Source: Candidatus Thorarchaeota archaeon (GTDB taxonomy: Archaea; Asgardarchaeota; Thorarchaeia; Thorarchaeales; Thorarchaeaceae). Taken from it: 64,000 bases of DNA. The position numbers and the translations under genes are program-made. Under the pieces are notes generated by a model. That model did not search any database. It saw nothing but the letters and a program-made list of their open reading frames with translations, and was not told the origin of the DNA. Shown one piece after another: positions 18,878 through 27,077 of this stretch (position 1 is its first letter; every line of letters starts with the position of its first letter). Where the stretch lies: contig RDOF01000010.1 in the NCBI GenBank assembly GCA_011365025.1, positions 20,386 through 84,385 of the forward strand, written 5' to 3'.

Positions 18878-19132
18878 TTACTTTCCCTCCTCTGCCTTCT
18901 CTCTCCTCCAAGCCAAAGCCAAATCCACATGAATGAAATGACGCCTTATGGTCACTTCGATACCAGTTTCGATGGGCTCGCCCAATGGTATTTCTATGGT
19001 CCCATCTTTGAGTGTTGGCATTGGAAGGGTTAGATTCTCACCTTTGCGTATCTGTTCCGCCATGTCAACTAGCAAATCTGCAAGATTGGAGAGCGTCTTT
19101 TCCTCTTCAAATTCGTACTCTTCGATTCGCAT
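18878..19132 (-). CDS. Amphi-Trp domain protein
   Basis: An 84-residue protein. The order is an N-terminal strand, helix LSNLADLLVDMAEQIRKGE, a beta hairpin with GTIEIPLGEP, and a last strand ALAWRRE. This resembles the amphi-Trp domain found in archaeal and bacterial small proteins. Function of the domain is unknown. The start is preceded by GAGGTTAGG. Its stop codon abuts the start of the PhoU-like gene, indicating translational coupling in the antiporter operon. Confidence 0.65.
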   Translation of the reverse strand: MRIEEYEFEEEKTLSNLADLLVDMAEQIRKGENLTLPMPTLKDGTIEIPLGEPIETGIEVTIRRHFIHVDLALAWRREKAEEGK

Positions 19133-19297
19133 TATCCTAACCTCTTAGGTTCACTGCAGTAGAGTTGCCACTCGAAACTACTCCTTTTTAGAGTAACTGT
19201 TTATACTGCCATCCTTCGAAAACGACCATTATGCTTAATTGCAAACTGCAGGTTTCTGCCCTTTATCGTGAACATCCACCCAAATGGGGAATGCAGC

Positions 19298-20443
19298 ATG
19301 ACAAATGACGACGAGATGATTGTCACTCCTTGGAAGGTAAGCGGGAAGATTGACTATGACCGCTTAATTGAGGAGTTTGGCACTGAAAGAATCACTCCGG
19401 ACCTGAGAGAACGGATATACAAAATCACTGGCGAGAAGCATTTCATGCTGGAGCGTGAGCTTTTCTTTTCGCATCGTGATATGAATTGGGTTCTCAATGA
19501 ATACAGCAAAGGTAACAAATTCATAATCTATACTGGACGCGGCCCAAGTGGTCCTGTACACATTGGCCATCTAGTTCCATGGATGTTCACAAAATGGTTT
19601 CAGGAGAAGTTCGATACACGCCTCTATTTCCAGATGACCAATGATGAGAAGTTCTTCTTTGACTCTGAGTTAAGTTATGAAGATGCAAAGCGATATACCT
19701 ATGAGAATATGCTAGATGTTATAGCCATCGGATTTGAGCCTGAAAACACCTTCATTATTCAGGACATAGAGCACATCGACCTACTCTATGAGATTGCTGT
19801 CCAAGTTGCGAAGAAGGTCACATTCTCGACTGCCAAGGCTGTGTTCGGTTTTGATAACAGCATGAACATTGGTGGTATATGGTATCCTGCACTTCAGGCG
19901 GCGCCGGCTTTCCTCCACTCTTGGATTTACGGCAAGAAGACCCCATGTATTATCCCCTGCGCAATAGACCAGGATCCACATTGGAGGGTCACGCGGGATG
20001 TTGCCGAGAAGCTTGGCTACTACAAACCGGCAAGCATTCAATGCAGCTTTGTGCCCGGCCTAAAGGAAGATGGCAAGATGTCTGCATCTGATCCCATGTC
20101 GGCAGTGTATACAACTGACACTCCAAAGCTAGCAAAGAAGAAGGTAATGAATGCATTCACAGGTGGCAGAGCAACTGTTGAGGAACAGCGGAAGCTTGGA
20201 GCCAATCCGGACATATGTAGTGTCTTCAAGTACTACAACTTCCTCTTCATGCCCGATGACAAGGACCTTGCCAAAATTGAGCGGCAATGTCGCAGTGGGG
20301 AGATACTCTGTGGAGAGTGCAAGCAGATTCTTGCACCGATGATGGCTCAGTTTCTCGAAAAGCACCAGGCAGCAAGGGAGGAGGCCAAGGAGCGCATTGA
20401 GGAGTTCTCAGCCAATCGGCTTCGTGAGGATCTGAAACGGTGA
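19298..20443 (+). CDS. trpS: Tryptophanyl-tRNA synthetase, archaeal/eukaryal type
   Basis: Class I aminoacyl-tRNA synthetase charging tRNA-Trp. HIGH-type motif PSGPVHIGHL lies at about residues 70-80, and the KMSKS equivalent is GKMSASDP. The N-terminal TPWKVSGKIDYDRLIEEFG is typical of archaeal/eukaryal TrpRS. Length (381 aa) is normal. The frame is open from a GTG at 19268, but the ATG at 19298 (MTNDDEMIV) follows GGGGAATG and gives the usual N-terminus. A leaderless GTG start behind TTAATT near 19235 cannot be excluded. It is divergent from the antiporter operon. Confidence 0.96.
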   Translation: MTNDDEMIVTPWKVSGKIDYDRLIEEFGTERITPDLRERIYKITGEKHFMLERELFFSHRDMNWVLNEYSKGNKFIIYTGRGPSGPVHIGHLVPWMFTKWFQEKFDTRLYFQMTNDEKFFFDSELSYEDAKRYTYENMLDVIAIGFEPENTFIIQDIEHIDLLYEIAVQVAKKVTFSTAKAVFGFDNSMNIGGIWYPALQAAPAFLHSWIYGKKTPCIIPCAIDQDPHWRVTRDVAEKLGYYKPASIQCSFVPGLKEDGKMSASDPMSAVYTTDTPKLAKKKVMNAFTGGRATVEEQRKLGANPDICSVFKYYNFLFMPDDKDLAKIERQCRSGEILCGECKQILAPMMAQFLEKHQAAREEAKERIEEFSANRLREDLKR

Positions 20444-20483
20444 AGTAATAAAGCCGAGCAAGCAAAACCAGTGATGACTTGTA

Positions 20484-20579
20484 ATGAATCTAAAATACTT
20501 CTCAATAGCCGCAATGCTGGTAGGCCTTATGCTTTTCTTCATGTTTCTCCTCTTCTACTTCCTATCTGGTACGGCATAG
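20484..20579 (+). CDS. 31-residue single-span membrane peptide
   Basis: ATG at 20484 to TAG at 20579. The peptide reads MNLKYFSIAAMLVGLMLF and then continues through a hydrophobic stretch to FYFLSGTA. It is almost wholly one membrane helix with Lys at position 4. It lies between trpS and the zinc-ribbon membrane genes on the same strand, 68 nt before the next start. No strong ribosome site is visible (TGACTTGTA precedes). Small membrane peptides of this kind often modulate a neighbouring membrane protein; the gene call is plausible but unproven. Confidence 0.45.
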   Translation: MNLKYFSIAAMLVGLMLFFMFLLFYFLSGTA

Positions 20580-20647
20580 CACAAATGACGAACTCTTAAA
20601 TGCCAACGAATCGAAGGCGTCATAACAGACTCTCAGGAGAGTTTACA

Positions 20648-21703
20648 ATGGGATCTGAAGCAACAGCAGTGGACCTATTCAAATGTCCGACCTGCAATGG
20701 CAATGTCAAGACCGGTCCCGACGATGTTGTTATCACCTGTACCTATTGCGGTGCTACATCCACTATTGAAGGAAAGGCCATCGGAGACCATCTGATGGAG
20801 TCCGGAGTCGATATGGATGAACGCACTCAGGGGTTCAGGAAGTTTCTCGATGAAAACAAAGGCATCAATAAGTCATTAGCGAAGGGTGCTCAAATCGTCG
20901 AGAATCAGATAATCTTCGTGCCGATCTGGACAACCAAAGTGAAGGCAGACAGCTACTACAAGGGCTATCGAACTGTACAAGTGCCTGTTCAAAAGACACG
21001 TACCGTGCGTGATTCAGAAGGCAACACGAGAACAGAAACCTATACTGACTATGAAACAGGTTACGAACCAGTATCGAATGAGATTCATACCGATACCGAC
21101 GAACGGCTTCTTGCCCGAAAGGCAGCTCGTTTGTATGGATTGGAGAATTTTCTGGAGAAGATTGACCTCAAGAAGACGGAACCCTATAATTTCGAGAAGA
21201 TAAAGGAGCTGCGGTCTTTTGCCAATAATGAAGAAATGGAAATGACCGTTTTGAATGCCGAAATTGGGGAGGCTGAGTTCGAGAAGACTGTTCATGGCCG
21301 AGTTGCCGACCGACATCGTGGTCAGGCAAAGAGCGGCCTTACTGAGCTTTTCGACTGCAGGACCAATACCGAGGTGCGTGGAACAACCTATTTGCAAGCA
21401 CCCTTTTCCCTGATTCGGTACAAATTCGAGGGCGATCTCTACAAGTGCGCACTCGATGGCCATTCCGGTAAGGTTGTTCTGGGAGAAATTCCTATAACCA
21501 AGGCTCAAAGGATGATGTGGACTTTTCTTGGGCTTATTGGCTTGGTCATGGCCACAATTGGTGGGGAGTTTGCCTATATTGGAGCAATGACTGAAATTAC
21601 TGAATACCTGCTGGCAGGGGGCGCTGCGGCTATCGTTGGTATTATTCTGGTCTTTTTCGGCTTCAGAGTATTGCTTATGACGCAGCGGGAGAAGAGGGGT
21701 TGA
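20648..21703 (+). CDS. Zinc-ribbon protein with C-terminal two-helix membrane anchor (copy 1)
   Basis: 351 residues from the ATG at 20648, which has AGGAGAG upstream; 16 more codons lie open before it. An N-terminal zinc ribbon uses C13/C16 and C31/C34. A soluble middle follows, with repeated VQVPVQKTRTVRD and TETYTDYETGYEPV strands, a helical part, and a beta domain ending CALDGHSGKVVLGEIPI. Two membrane helices lie near the C-terminus (about 295-345). The next gene, 4 nt downstream, encodes a protein with the same plan, so they are tandem paralogs likely acting together. Family not recognised by name; function unknown. Confidence 0.78.
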   Translation: MGSEATAVDLFKCPTCNGNVKTGPDDVVITCTYCGATSTIEGKAIGDHLMESGVDMDERTQGFRKFLDENKGINKSLAKGAQIVENQIIFVPIWTTKVKADSYYKGYRTVQVPVQKTRTVRDSEGNTRTETYTDYETGYEPVSNEIHTDTDERLLARKAARLYGLENFLEKIDLKKTEPYNFEKIKELRSFANNEEMEMTVLNAEIGEAEFEKTVHGRVADRHRGQAKSGLTELFDCRTNTEVRGTTYLQAPFSLIRYKFEGDLYKCALDGHSGKVVLGEIPITKAQRMMWTFLGLIGLVMATIGGEFAYIGAMTEITEYLLAGGAAAIVGIILVFFGFRVLLMTQREKRG

Positions 21704-21707
21704 TCAA

Positions 21708-22667
21708 ATGGCGAAATGTGCTTTTTGCGATGCAAATTTTGAGGCTGGCAAGGGAGATGTTCTTCTTGTCTGCCCGTTCTGCGGAACTGCCCAGACTACA
21801 GAGGGCGCGAAGTTCAAAGACCATTATATGATCAGAGTTCACTTCGACCAGGGCGAAGCTCAGACTGTTCTTCTTGATTGGGTTTCAAAACAATTGGGAG
21901 CGCCAAGCGACTTGGCAACTCAAGCCCGCTTTGTGAAGTATGAGCAGATTTGGTATCCGTTCTGGATTAGCCGTGTTGATTCCCATACAACTTATCGGGG
22001 TTTGGGAAAAGACGCCAACTTCTATGATGAGTGGCCTCAAAGAAGAGGTGCTTACAAACGAATTGACTTCTACTGGAAACCTGAGTCAGGACAATTCACG
22101 CGACGTCATGAAATTAGCATAGCTGGAGTGAAGAACATAGATGCGGATGTGCGTGGTCACCCAATACCAACAAGGGCAAAGGAGTACTTCAGCAGTGCCC
22201 ATGCCGACGAGTTTGACGGCAAGGTTCTCCACAGCGAAATTTCGGAGGATGCCGCCAAGAATCAAGCTCGCCAGGTTGCCTTTGAACGACAAACCGCTCT
22301 TGTCATGGATGAAGTTGACAAGATTGAATCCCGCGATGACAACATCGATGTTGGTGAAACATTCTTGATTCACGTCCCTGTTTGGGAATTGGAGTACAGG
22401 TATGGTAATAGCAAGTACAAGGCCTCGGTTGCTGCGTCCACCGGTTATGTCATTGAGAGCAAGTATCCAAGGTCGAAGGCATTTCGAGCGGCGGGCTCTC
22501 TATTTGGCTTTCTTTTCCTCATAGGTGGAATCGGCCTGCTTTCTATGGCAATTTTCCTGGAGTTATTCATTGGCGCAGGTCTTGTAGGTGGTAGTCTAAT
22601 GACTATCTTAGGACTTGCGATTCTTTACAAGGCTCTATCAAGAAAAGAGGCCAAAGAACACATCTAA
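21708..22667 (+). CDS. Zinc-ribbon protein with C-terminal two-helix membrane anchor (copy 2)
   Basis: A 319-residue paralog of the preceding protein. It has a zinc ribbon with C4/C7 and C22/C25 and a soluble domain with YEQIWYPFWISRVDS and VPVWELEYRYGNSKYKASV. A GYVIESKYP turn follows, matching the first copy's GKVVLGEIP position. Two membrane helices lie at about 265-310. It follows the first gene by 4 nt, so the pair is one transcript. The ATG is reached from TTGATCAAATG with little ribosome-site sequence, suggesting coupling. A hairpin plus pyrimidine run follows the stop. Function unknown. Confidence 0.78.
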   Translation: MAKCAFCDANFEAGKGDVLLVCPFCGTAQTTEGAKFKDHYMIRVHFDQGEAQTVLLDWVSKQLGAPSDLATQARFVKYEQIWYPFWISRVDSHTTYRGLGKDANFYDEWPQRRGAYKRIDFYWKPESGQFTRRHEISIAGVKNIDADVRGHPIPTRAKEYFSSAHADEFDGKVLHSEISEDAAKNQARQVAFERQTALVMDEVDKIESRDDNIDVGETFLIHVPVWELEYRYGNSKYKASVAASTGYVIESKYPRSKAFRAAGSLFGFLFLIGGIGLLSMAIFLELFIGAGLVGGSLMTILGLAILYKALSRKEAKEHI

Positions 22668-22671
22668 GAAC

Positions 22672-22706
22672 GAGGGGGATTTTTCCCCTCCCCCATTCTT
22701 TTTCTT
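22672..22706 (+). terminator. Hairpin plus pyrimidine-run terminator
   Basis: GAGGGG (22672-22677) pairs with CCCCTC (22685-22690) around a 7-nt T-rich loop and is followed by CCCCATTCTTTTTCTTCC. It lies 4 nt after the stop of the zinc-ribbon pair and immediately before the convergent Nre gene end at 22711. Confidence 0.65.
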
Positions 22707-22710
22707 CCTT

Positions 22711-23853
22711 CTACGCAAATGTCGCAATTGAATCGACGATTCCGAGTCCTGTTTTGAGTTGATTACCCTCGCCCCATGAGTCAATTCCTGGGCTCAAAAC
22801 AGATTCAAGCACATTCAATACATTCTCTCTATTCTCCAATTCTATTGGTTTTGATTGGAGTGCTTCCGCCACTCCTGCTCTCACTAACCATGGGCCTAGG
22901 AGGTCATTCCGTCGATTTCTCGAGAGGTGAAAGATGGTGACATGTGAACTTCTCTTCTCCTTTGAGAGGTGACCATAGGCTGAAAATCTGGCATGGTCTG
23001 CGAATACTGACGTTTTTGAGTCTGAACTGCCGCCTTTCAACCCCTCAAAACTCGTTCCCAACTTGTAGTCGCCTTCGGTTCTGTCAAGCCTCAGATAATC
23101 TACTCGTGCATCTCCTGGGACCATTAATACAGTAACTGTATCTCCGAATAGAGTTCCAACATGAAGCTTGGATACATCAGATTGGGGATAGTCTACTAGA
23201 TTCATTATGGCTTCATTGACAAACGAATCTATGACCGCCTTGTAAGCTCCTCTGAGCGGAACCAATCGCCTGCTCTGGTGCCGACCCAAGAGGCCAACGG
23301 CCATGAGGCGCGCCACTTGGTCCAGTGAATAGTCATAGTCAAGAAGTACATTGATTGCCTCATGCGACGGGATGTCTCTTTGAGACACTCTTTGGGCAAC
23401 CCTACTAACCTCAGGCTCTGATATTATATGGAGCTTAGAAACCGTTACCAATGGCCCGCAGGGTAGCATTCCTCCCACGGGTTGAAGTGTGCGTGGGGGT
23501 AGACTAGGCGTTTCAACTTCAAGAGCAACCGGTGACACAGACAGAGCCATAGTCTGAAGCAATTCCACGGCAGTGCTTGGCTGCATCTCACGGGCATTTA
23601 CCGGGAGTACAAGCCTGTAGAGATTTCGCCTCATGCTGAGGATTGCCTCTCTCTCAAGTCCACCCCATGCCTCGGAGTGGTCGTAGATCGAGAGGTATTC
23701 AGATGGTTGTGTTGAAGCCAAAACTCCCGCCAAGAGAACGGGGTACCGAGCAGTAGAAAGAGAGAGTCCTGGCGGACTAAAGAGCGTCATGTCGTGAGTT
23801 GTATCTGACTGATTCAGCTGCAACTGACTAACGACCGTATCGCCAATAGCCAT
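22711..23853 (-). CDS. Divergent Nre-family (NreA/B-like) DNA repair protein
   Basis: About 380 residues. The central LDQVARLMAVGLLGRHQSRRLVPLRGAYKAV corresponds to the Nre hallmark: a LLSaGlLG stretch followed by RRLVPTRWSITAVDD. Here the second half is degenerate (RGAYKAVID). N-terminal ARYPVLLAGVL, ALSVSPVALEVE and GGMLPCGPLVTVSK correspond to other Nre landmarks. Nre proteins are archaeal factors tied to DNA damage tolerance and usually end in a PCNA-binding peptide; no such motif is seen at this C-terminus (VDSIATFA). The ATG at 23853 follows GGGGGT; an ATG at 23883 is an alternative. Assignment is by pattern recognition of distant motifs. Confidence 0.6.
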   Translation of the reverse strand: MAIGDTVVSQLQLNQSDTTHDMTLFSPPGLSLSTARYPVLLAGVLASTQPSEYLSIYDHSEAWGGLEREAILSMRRNLYRLVLPVNAREMQPSTAVELLQTMALSVSPVALEVETPSLPPRTLQPVGGMLPCGPLVTVSKLHIISEPEVSRVAQRVSQRDIPSHEAINVLLDYDYSLDQVARLMAVGLLGRHQSRRLVPLRGAYKAVIDSFVNEAIMNLVDYPQSDVSKLHVGTLFGDTVTVLMVPGDARVDYLRLDRTEGDYKLGTSFEGLKGGSSDSKTSVFADHARFSAYGHLSKEKRSSHVTIFHLSRNRRNDLLGPWLVRAGVAEALQSKPIELENRENVLNVLESVLSPGIDSWGEGNQLKTGLGIVDSIATFA

Positions 23854-24030
23854 AGTCGTACCCCCAGAGAGAGAATGGAACAATGATTTTCTTCTACATT
23901 CCTGTGATTTGTCGCTTCTCCGGCCTTCCTATCTCTCTGAAGGGATGAGAGTAGCGCGGAGAGAGTCGCCCGAAAGTAATTGCTTCTGACGAATAGTCTT
24001 AAATCGAAGGTGCTGAGCAGTTCCTCGAAG

Positions 24031-24495
24031 GTGGGTAAGCTCTTGGCGAATATAAAGGAACAGCTCAAGGATTATCTTGATTTACTGAATATGGTCTATA
24101 AATGGAAGGAGTCCGAAGAGATTTTCGAGTTGACGTTTAGGGAACGCAAGGATGATAAACCCGTGAGCAAGAAACCAACAGGAACAGAATCTTTTACATA
24201 CACCATTGAAATACGCCCGGGCAAAAAGTGGATTCAAATCTATTGTGATGTTTACCCATTGGCAAAGATACCTTCTGAAAAGCGAGATGCTGTCTTTCTG
24301 GATCTACTGAGATGCAACCGCGATTATGCAGAAGTATGTTTTGATTTCGATAAGGAGCGTGGATTCATCGGAACCTCGCAAGAGATGATGATTCAAGGGC
24401 TCAACTTTGATTCGTTTAGAGAGGAGTTTCTTGCCGTTCCCTGGGCCGTCAAGAAATTCTGGGCTGAGATAGCAAGAAGTCATAACCTGAAATGA
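24031..24495 (+). CDS. YbjN/type III chaperone-like fold protein (copy 1)
   Basis: About 154 residues. The frame is open from 23980, but a GTG at 24031 lies ~30 nt behind a TTAAAT box (about 23999-24004), which suits a leaderless start. It also aligns with the N-terminus of the paralog at 49395-49796. The shared pattern is a helix, EIRPGKKWIQIYCDV, PSEKRDAVFLDLLRCNRDYAEVCFDF, and a final helix after a GLNFDSF turn. This alpha/beta arrangement resembles YbjN or secretion-chaperone folds; it is a guess from layout. Function unknown. Confidence 0.65.
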   Translation: MGKLLANIKEQLKDYLDLLNMVYKWKESEEIFELTFRERKDDKPVSKKPTGTESFTYTIEIRPGKKWIQIYCDVYPLAKIPSEKRDAVFLDLLRCNRDYAEVCFDFDKERGFIGTSQEMMIQGLNFDSFREEFLAVPWAVKKFWAEIARSHNLK

Positions 24496-24539
24496 GGTTG
24501 TTAGCTGGGCTTCTGATTTGACCACAGAACTGGGACCTA

Positions 24540-25748
24540 CTAGCGCCCAAGGCTTTCTCTGAGGTCCGAAATTATCCCCTGAAAAAGCCCCTCTAAGTCC
24601 TCTACATCGGAGAAGCCTCCTGTATACACTTCTTTGCTTCCTCCGCCTCTTCCTCCACGTTCTTCAACAATGCGGGAAATGTAATCGCCAGCCGGCTTCT
24701 TCAGTCCGCCAGTCCATAGAATTAGACTTGGCTTCTCTCCAGTATTGCTAAGCATTACTGCAAATGGCTCCTCGATTTTGATTTGCTTTAGAAGATGCTT
24801 CATATCCTTGGCACCAAAACCCGGAAGAAGGTGGTGAATGAAATTGATACCATTAACTTGCTCAACCCTACGACCTTCCAATATCAGCTCCGTAATTTTG
24901 TTCAGCATTGCCGTCCTTTCTAATGATATTGCCCTAGCCTTATCGATTACAGCTCCAATCTGTTCAATCTCATACGGATAGTCATGCTTCCTTCTCAGAA
25001 TCTCGTTGAAGGTGTCCACCATCATTGAAATGGCTTTGGCCCCTGTAACGAACTCAACTCTAATCCCTCTTTCAAGCTGCTTTAGATCGACCAATTTGAA
25101 AGCTCCAATGTCTCCCGTGTTAAGGACATGAATTCCAGAACACGCTGACTCGTCGTAGTCCCCGACCTTGACGATTCTCATGGTTTCGTGCTTCTTTGTG
25201 ATTCCTTCTCTGGCACGGACGGATTCTGGAAGATTCGCTGCTGGAACCAACTCTGTGATGACGGGGTAATCCCCCCGAATCAGATCTTGAACTGCCTTTT
25301 CCGCTTCAACAACATCCTCGAAGCTCAGGATTGCTCCACACAGGTCTACGACCCCGTTCTCTCCGTCTATCCAGATATAGCCGAGCTCCACTTCTGAATG
25401 AATCTTTTTCATCGATGCCACAAAGATATGCTCTGCAGTATGATTCCTCATACTTGCTCTCCTCCACTGCATGTCTAAGTGGAGTCTTGCCCTTGTTCCG
25501 GGTTCAACCATTTTGTCTGTAATGAGGACAACTTTCTCTTCAATCAAAGCCGAATCCAAAATTTGCGCCGAGTTATGATTCCACTCGATTTGTCCTCTAT
25601 CTCCTGCTTGACCTCCACCTGCCGGTCTGACGACATCTTCCTCAATGGCGACCTCAAATCTATCTCCCTTTTGTTCGCAAGAAATGGCAGTGACCTGAAA
25701 AGAATCTCGAAGGGGACTTGTCCAGTAGGGCGGAACATTAGACAACAA
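24540..25748 (-). CDS. alaX: AlaX-type alanyl-tRNA editing protein, long form with DHHA1 domain
   Basis: A 402-residue trans-editing enzyme expected to hydrolyse mischarged Ser- or Gly-tRNA-Ala. The N-terminal beta domain has PAGGGQAGDRG. The editing domain has the metal motif HTAEH, and CSGIH provides the C-x-x-x-H half (four zinc ligands). A coiled linker and a C-terminal DHHA1 domain (GGRGGGSKEVYTGGF) complete the long AlaX form. It begins at a TTG whose site GAGGTG lies 4 nt upstream. It is divergent from the TPR/Ig gene at 25827, the two sharing a short promoter region. Confidence 0.92.
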   Translation of the reverse strand: MLSNVPPYWTSPLRDSFQVTAISCEQKGDRFEVAIEEDVVRPAGGGQAGDRGQIEWNHNSAQILDSALIEEKVVLITDKMVEPGTRARLHLDMQWRRASMRNHTAEHIFVASMKKIHSEVELGYIWIDGENGVVDLCGAILSFEDVVEAEKAVQDLIRGDYPVITELVPAANLPESVRAREGITKKHETMRIVKVGDYDESACSGIHVLNTGDIGAFKLVDLKQLERGIRVEFVTGAKAISMMVDTFNEILRRKHDYPYEIEQIGAVIDKARAISLERTAMLNKITELILEGRRVEQVNGINFIHHLLPGFGAKDMKHLLKQIKIEEPFAVMLSNTGEKPSLILWTGGLKKPAGDYISRIVEERGGRGGGSKEVYTGGFSDVEDLEGLFQGIISDLRESLGR

Positions 25749-25826
25749 AATACACCTCAGCCGAAACCGATAAAGAGGGGACTCCTTTTTATTCCTAACC
25801 TAACGGTAGAATTGAGGCCCATACTA

Positions 25827-27077
25827 ATGTCACGTTTCCTTAAGAGAGACCCAATAAAGAGAGCCAAGAAATGTGTGGAGAAGGCGTTGGAGGAGATCGA
25901 GGCGGGTTTCCCTGTATATGCCAGTTTTGAGTACGAGAAAGCAGCTGGTCTATTCATGGAAGACGGGGAGGTTGATTTTGCAGTCAAGTACTTCCGAGAA
26001 GCAGCCTACGCCGCTCTGGAGTCAAATGATCACATACGAACCGCTGAGATGAAGATGCTTGCGGCAGATGCTCTATTGGTAGATTCGCAATTTGATGTGG
26101 CTGGCGGGCTTTTTTCTGAAGCTTCAGACCATCAATATAGAGAGAATCGAGCGAATTCCTCAGCCAAGGCAATTTCGACAGCTATCCTCTCCTATCTTGC
26201 CGCTCGAAATTTCGATACTGCAATCAACCTTCAGCGGAAAGCTGAGAAGCGTTTCCCGAAGAAGGAAGCCGCGAAACTGCCAGGGTTTGAGCTAGCACAG
26301 CTCTGTGTCGCAGTGCTTTGCGAAGGCAAGGAAACAACTGAGAAGGATCTGAAGAGGGCTCGGTCTTCAGCTAAGGTCCGCGAGCCTGAGGTAGGACTGT
26401 TCGATTTTGTAATCAACTCGGTGAGCCTTGCTCTGCAAACTGAGGTGACTATAGAGTGGGCCGGAGAGAAGAAAGATGAAGTTAGCGTGAAGAGCCCCCT
26501 CGAATTCGAACTCCGATACTCCTGTCCTGTTCCCGTAAGAGTTGTTGACAAGAAGTACAATATATCAAAAAGCCTCAAGTTCACAAATGAGCCTGTCATC
26601 GAGGGCGGTCCTTCATCGCAGGATTCATGGCTTCTTGAGGTGACTCCAGTTCTCAGCGGCGATGGCTCGATAGGTCCTTTCAGTCTGACTCTCGAAGGTG
26701 ATCAAGTTCTCGTGAACAAGATCTCCAATGTTGTCGAGTTTGGAATTCAACGGGCTCCCTCTGACTTAACCATGGAGCTTACTCCACAGCGTATCTCATG
26801 TGGTTTGGGAGATGAAACCGTTTTCAACATAGTTCTTAAGAACGAGGGCGATGGCCCTGCAGATAATATCAAAATACAAGTACAGCTTTCCGATGGCCTT
26901 GAGGTTTCTTTGGGCAGCAATGAAAAGACTATACAATTCATTGGGCCAAGCGAACGGATGATGTTTCAAATCTATGTTCGAGGCGTTTCGATGGGTTCTC
27001 AGCTTGTTACAGTGCTTGCGGTCGAAGGTCGAACTGGGAAAGAGATTATTGCAACCTCGCAGGTAGATGTCGCATAG
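25827..27077 (+). CDS. TPR-like plus Ig-like domain protein
   Basis: 416 residues from the ATG at 25827; the frame is open upstream, but that extension overlaps the divergent gene. Residues ~1-190 are paired helices rich in Ala/Glu (for example VDFAVKYFREAAYAALE), like TPR or SNAP-type solenoids. Residues ~215-416 form beta-rich, Ig-like or CARDB-like repeats with FNIVLKNEGDGPADNIKIQV. It lacks a signal peptide and membrane segments, so the Ig domains are apparently cytoplasmic. That resembles the layout of eukaryotic vesicle-coat or TRAPP appendage proteins, but sequence alone does not prove it. It ends exactly where the convergent SNAP-like gene ends. Confidence 0.75.
   Translation: MSRFLKRDPIKRAKKCVEKALEEIEAGFPVYASFEYEKAAGLFMEDGEVDFAVKYFREAAYAALESNDHIRTAEMKMLAADALLVDSQFDVAGGLFSEASDHQYRENRANSSAKAISTAILSYLAARNFDTAINLQRKAEKRFPKKEAAKLPGFELAQLCVAVLCEGKETTEKDLKRARSSAKVREPEVGLFDFVINSVSLALQTEVTIEWAGEKKDEVSVKSPLEFELRYSCPVPVRVVDKKYNISKSLKFTNEPVIEGGPSSQDSWLLEVTPVLSGDGSIGPFSLTLEGDQVLVNKISNVVEFGIQRAPSDLTMELTPQRISCGLGDETVFNIVLKNEGDGPADNIKIQVQLSDGLEVSLGSNEKTIQFIGPSERMMFQIYVRGVSMGSQLVTVLAVEGRTGKEIIATSQVDVA

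Noticed and set aside
25479..25826. Upstream extension of the TPR/Ig gene
   Set aside because: It overlaps the divergent alaX gene and has no homologous character; the ATG at 25827 starts the helical domain.
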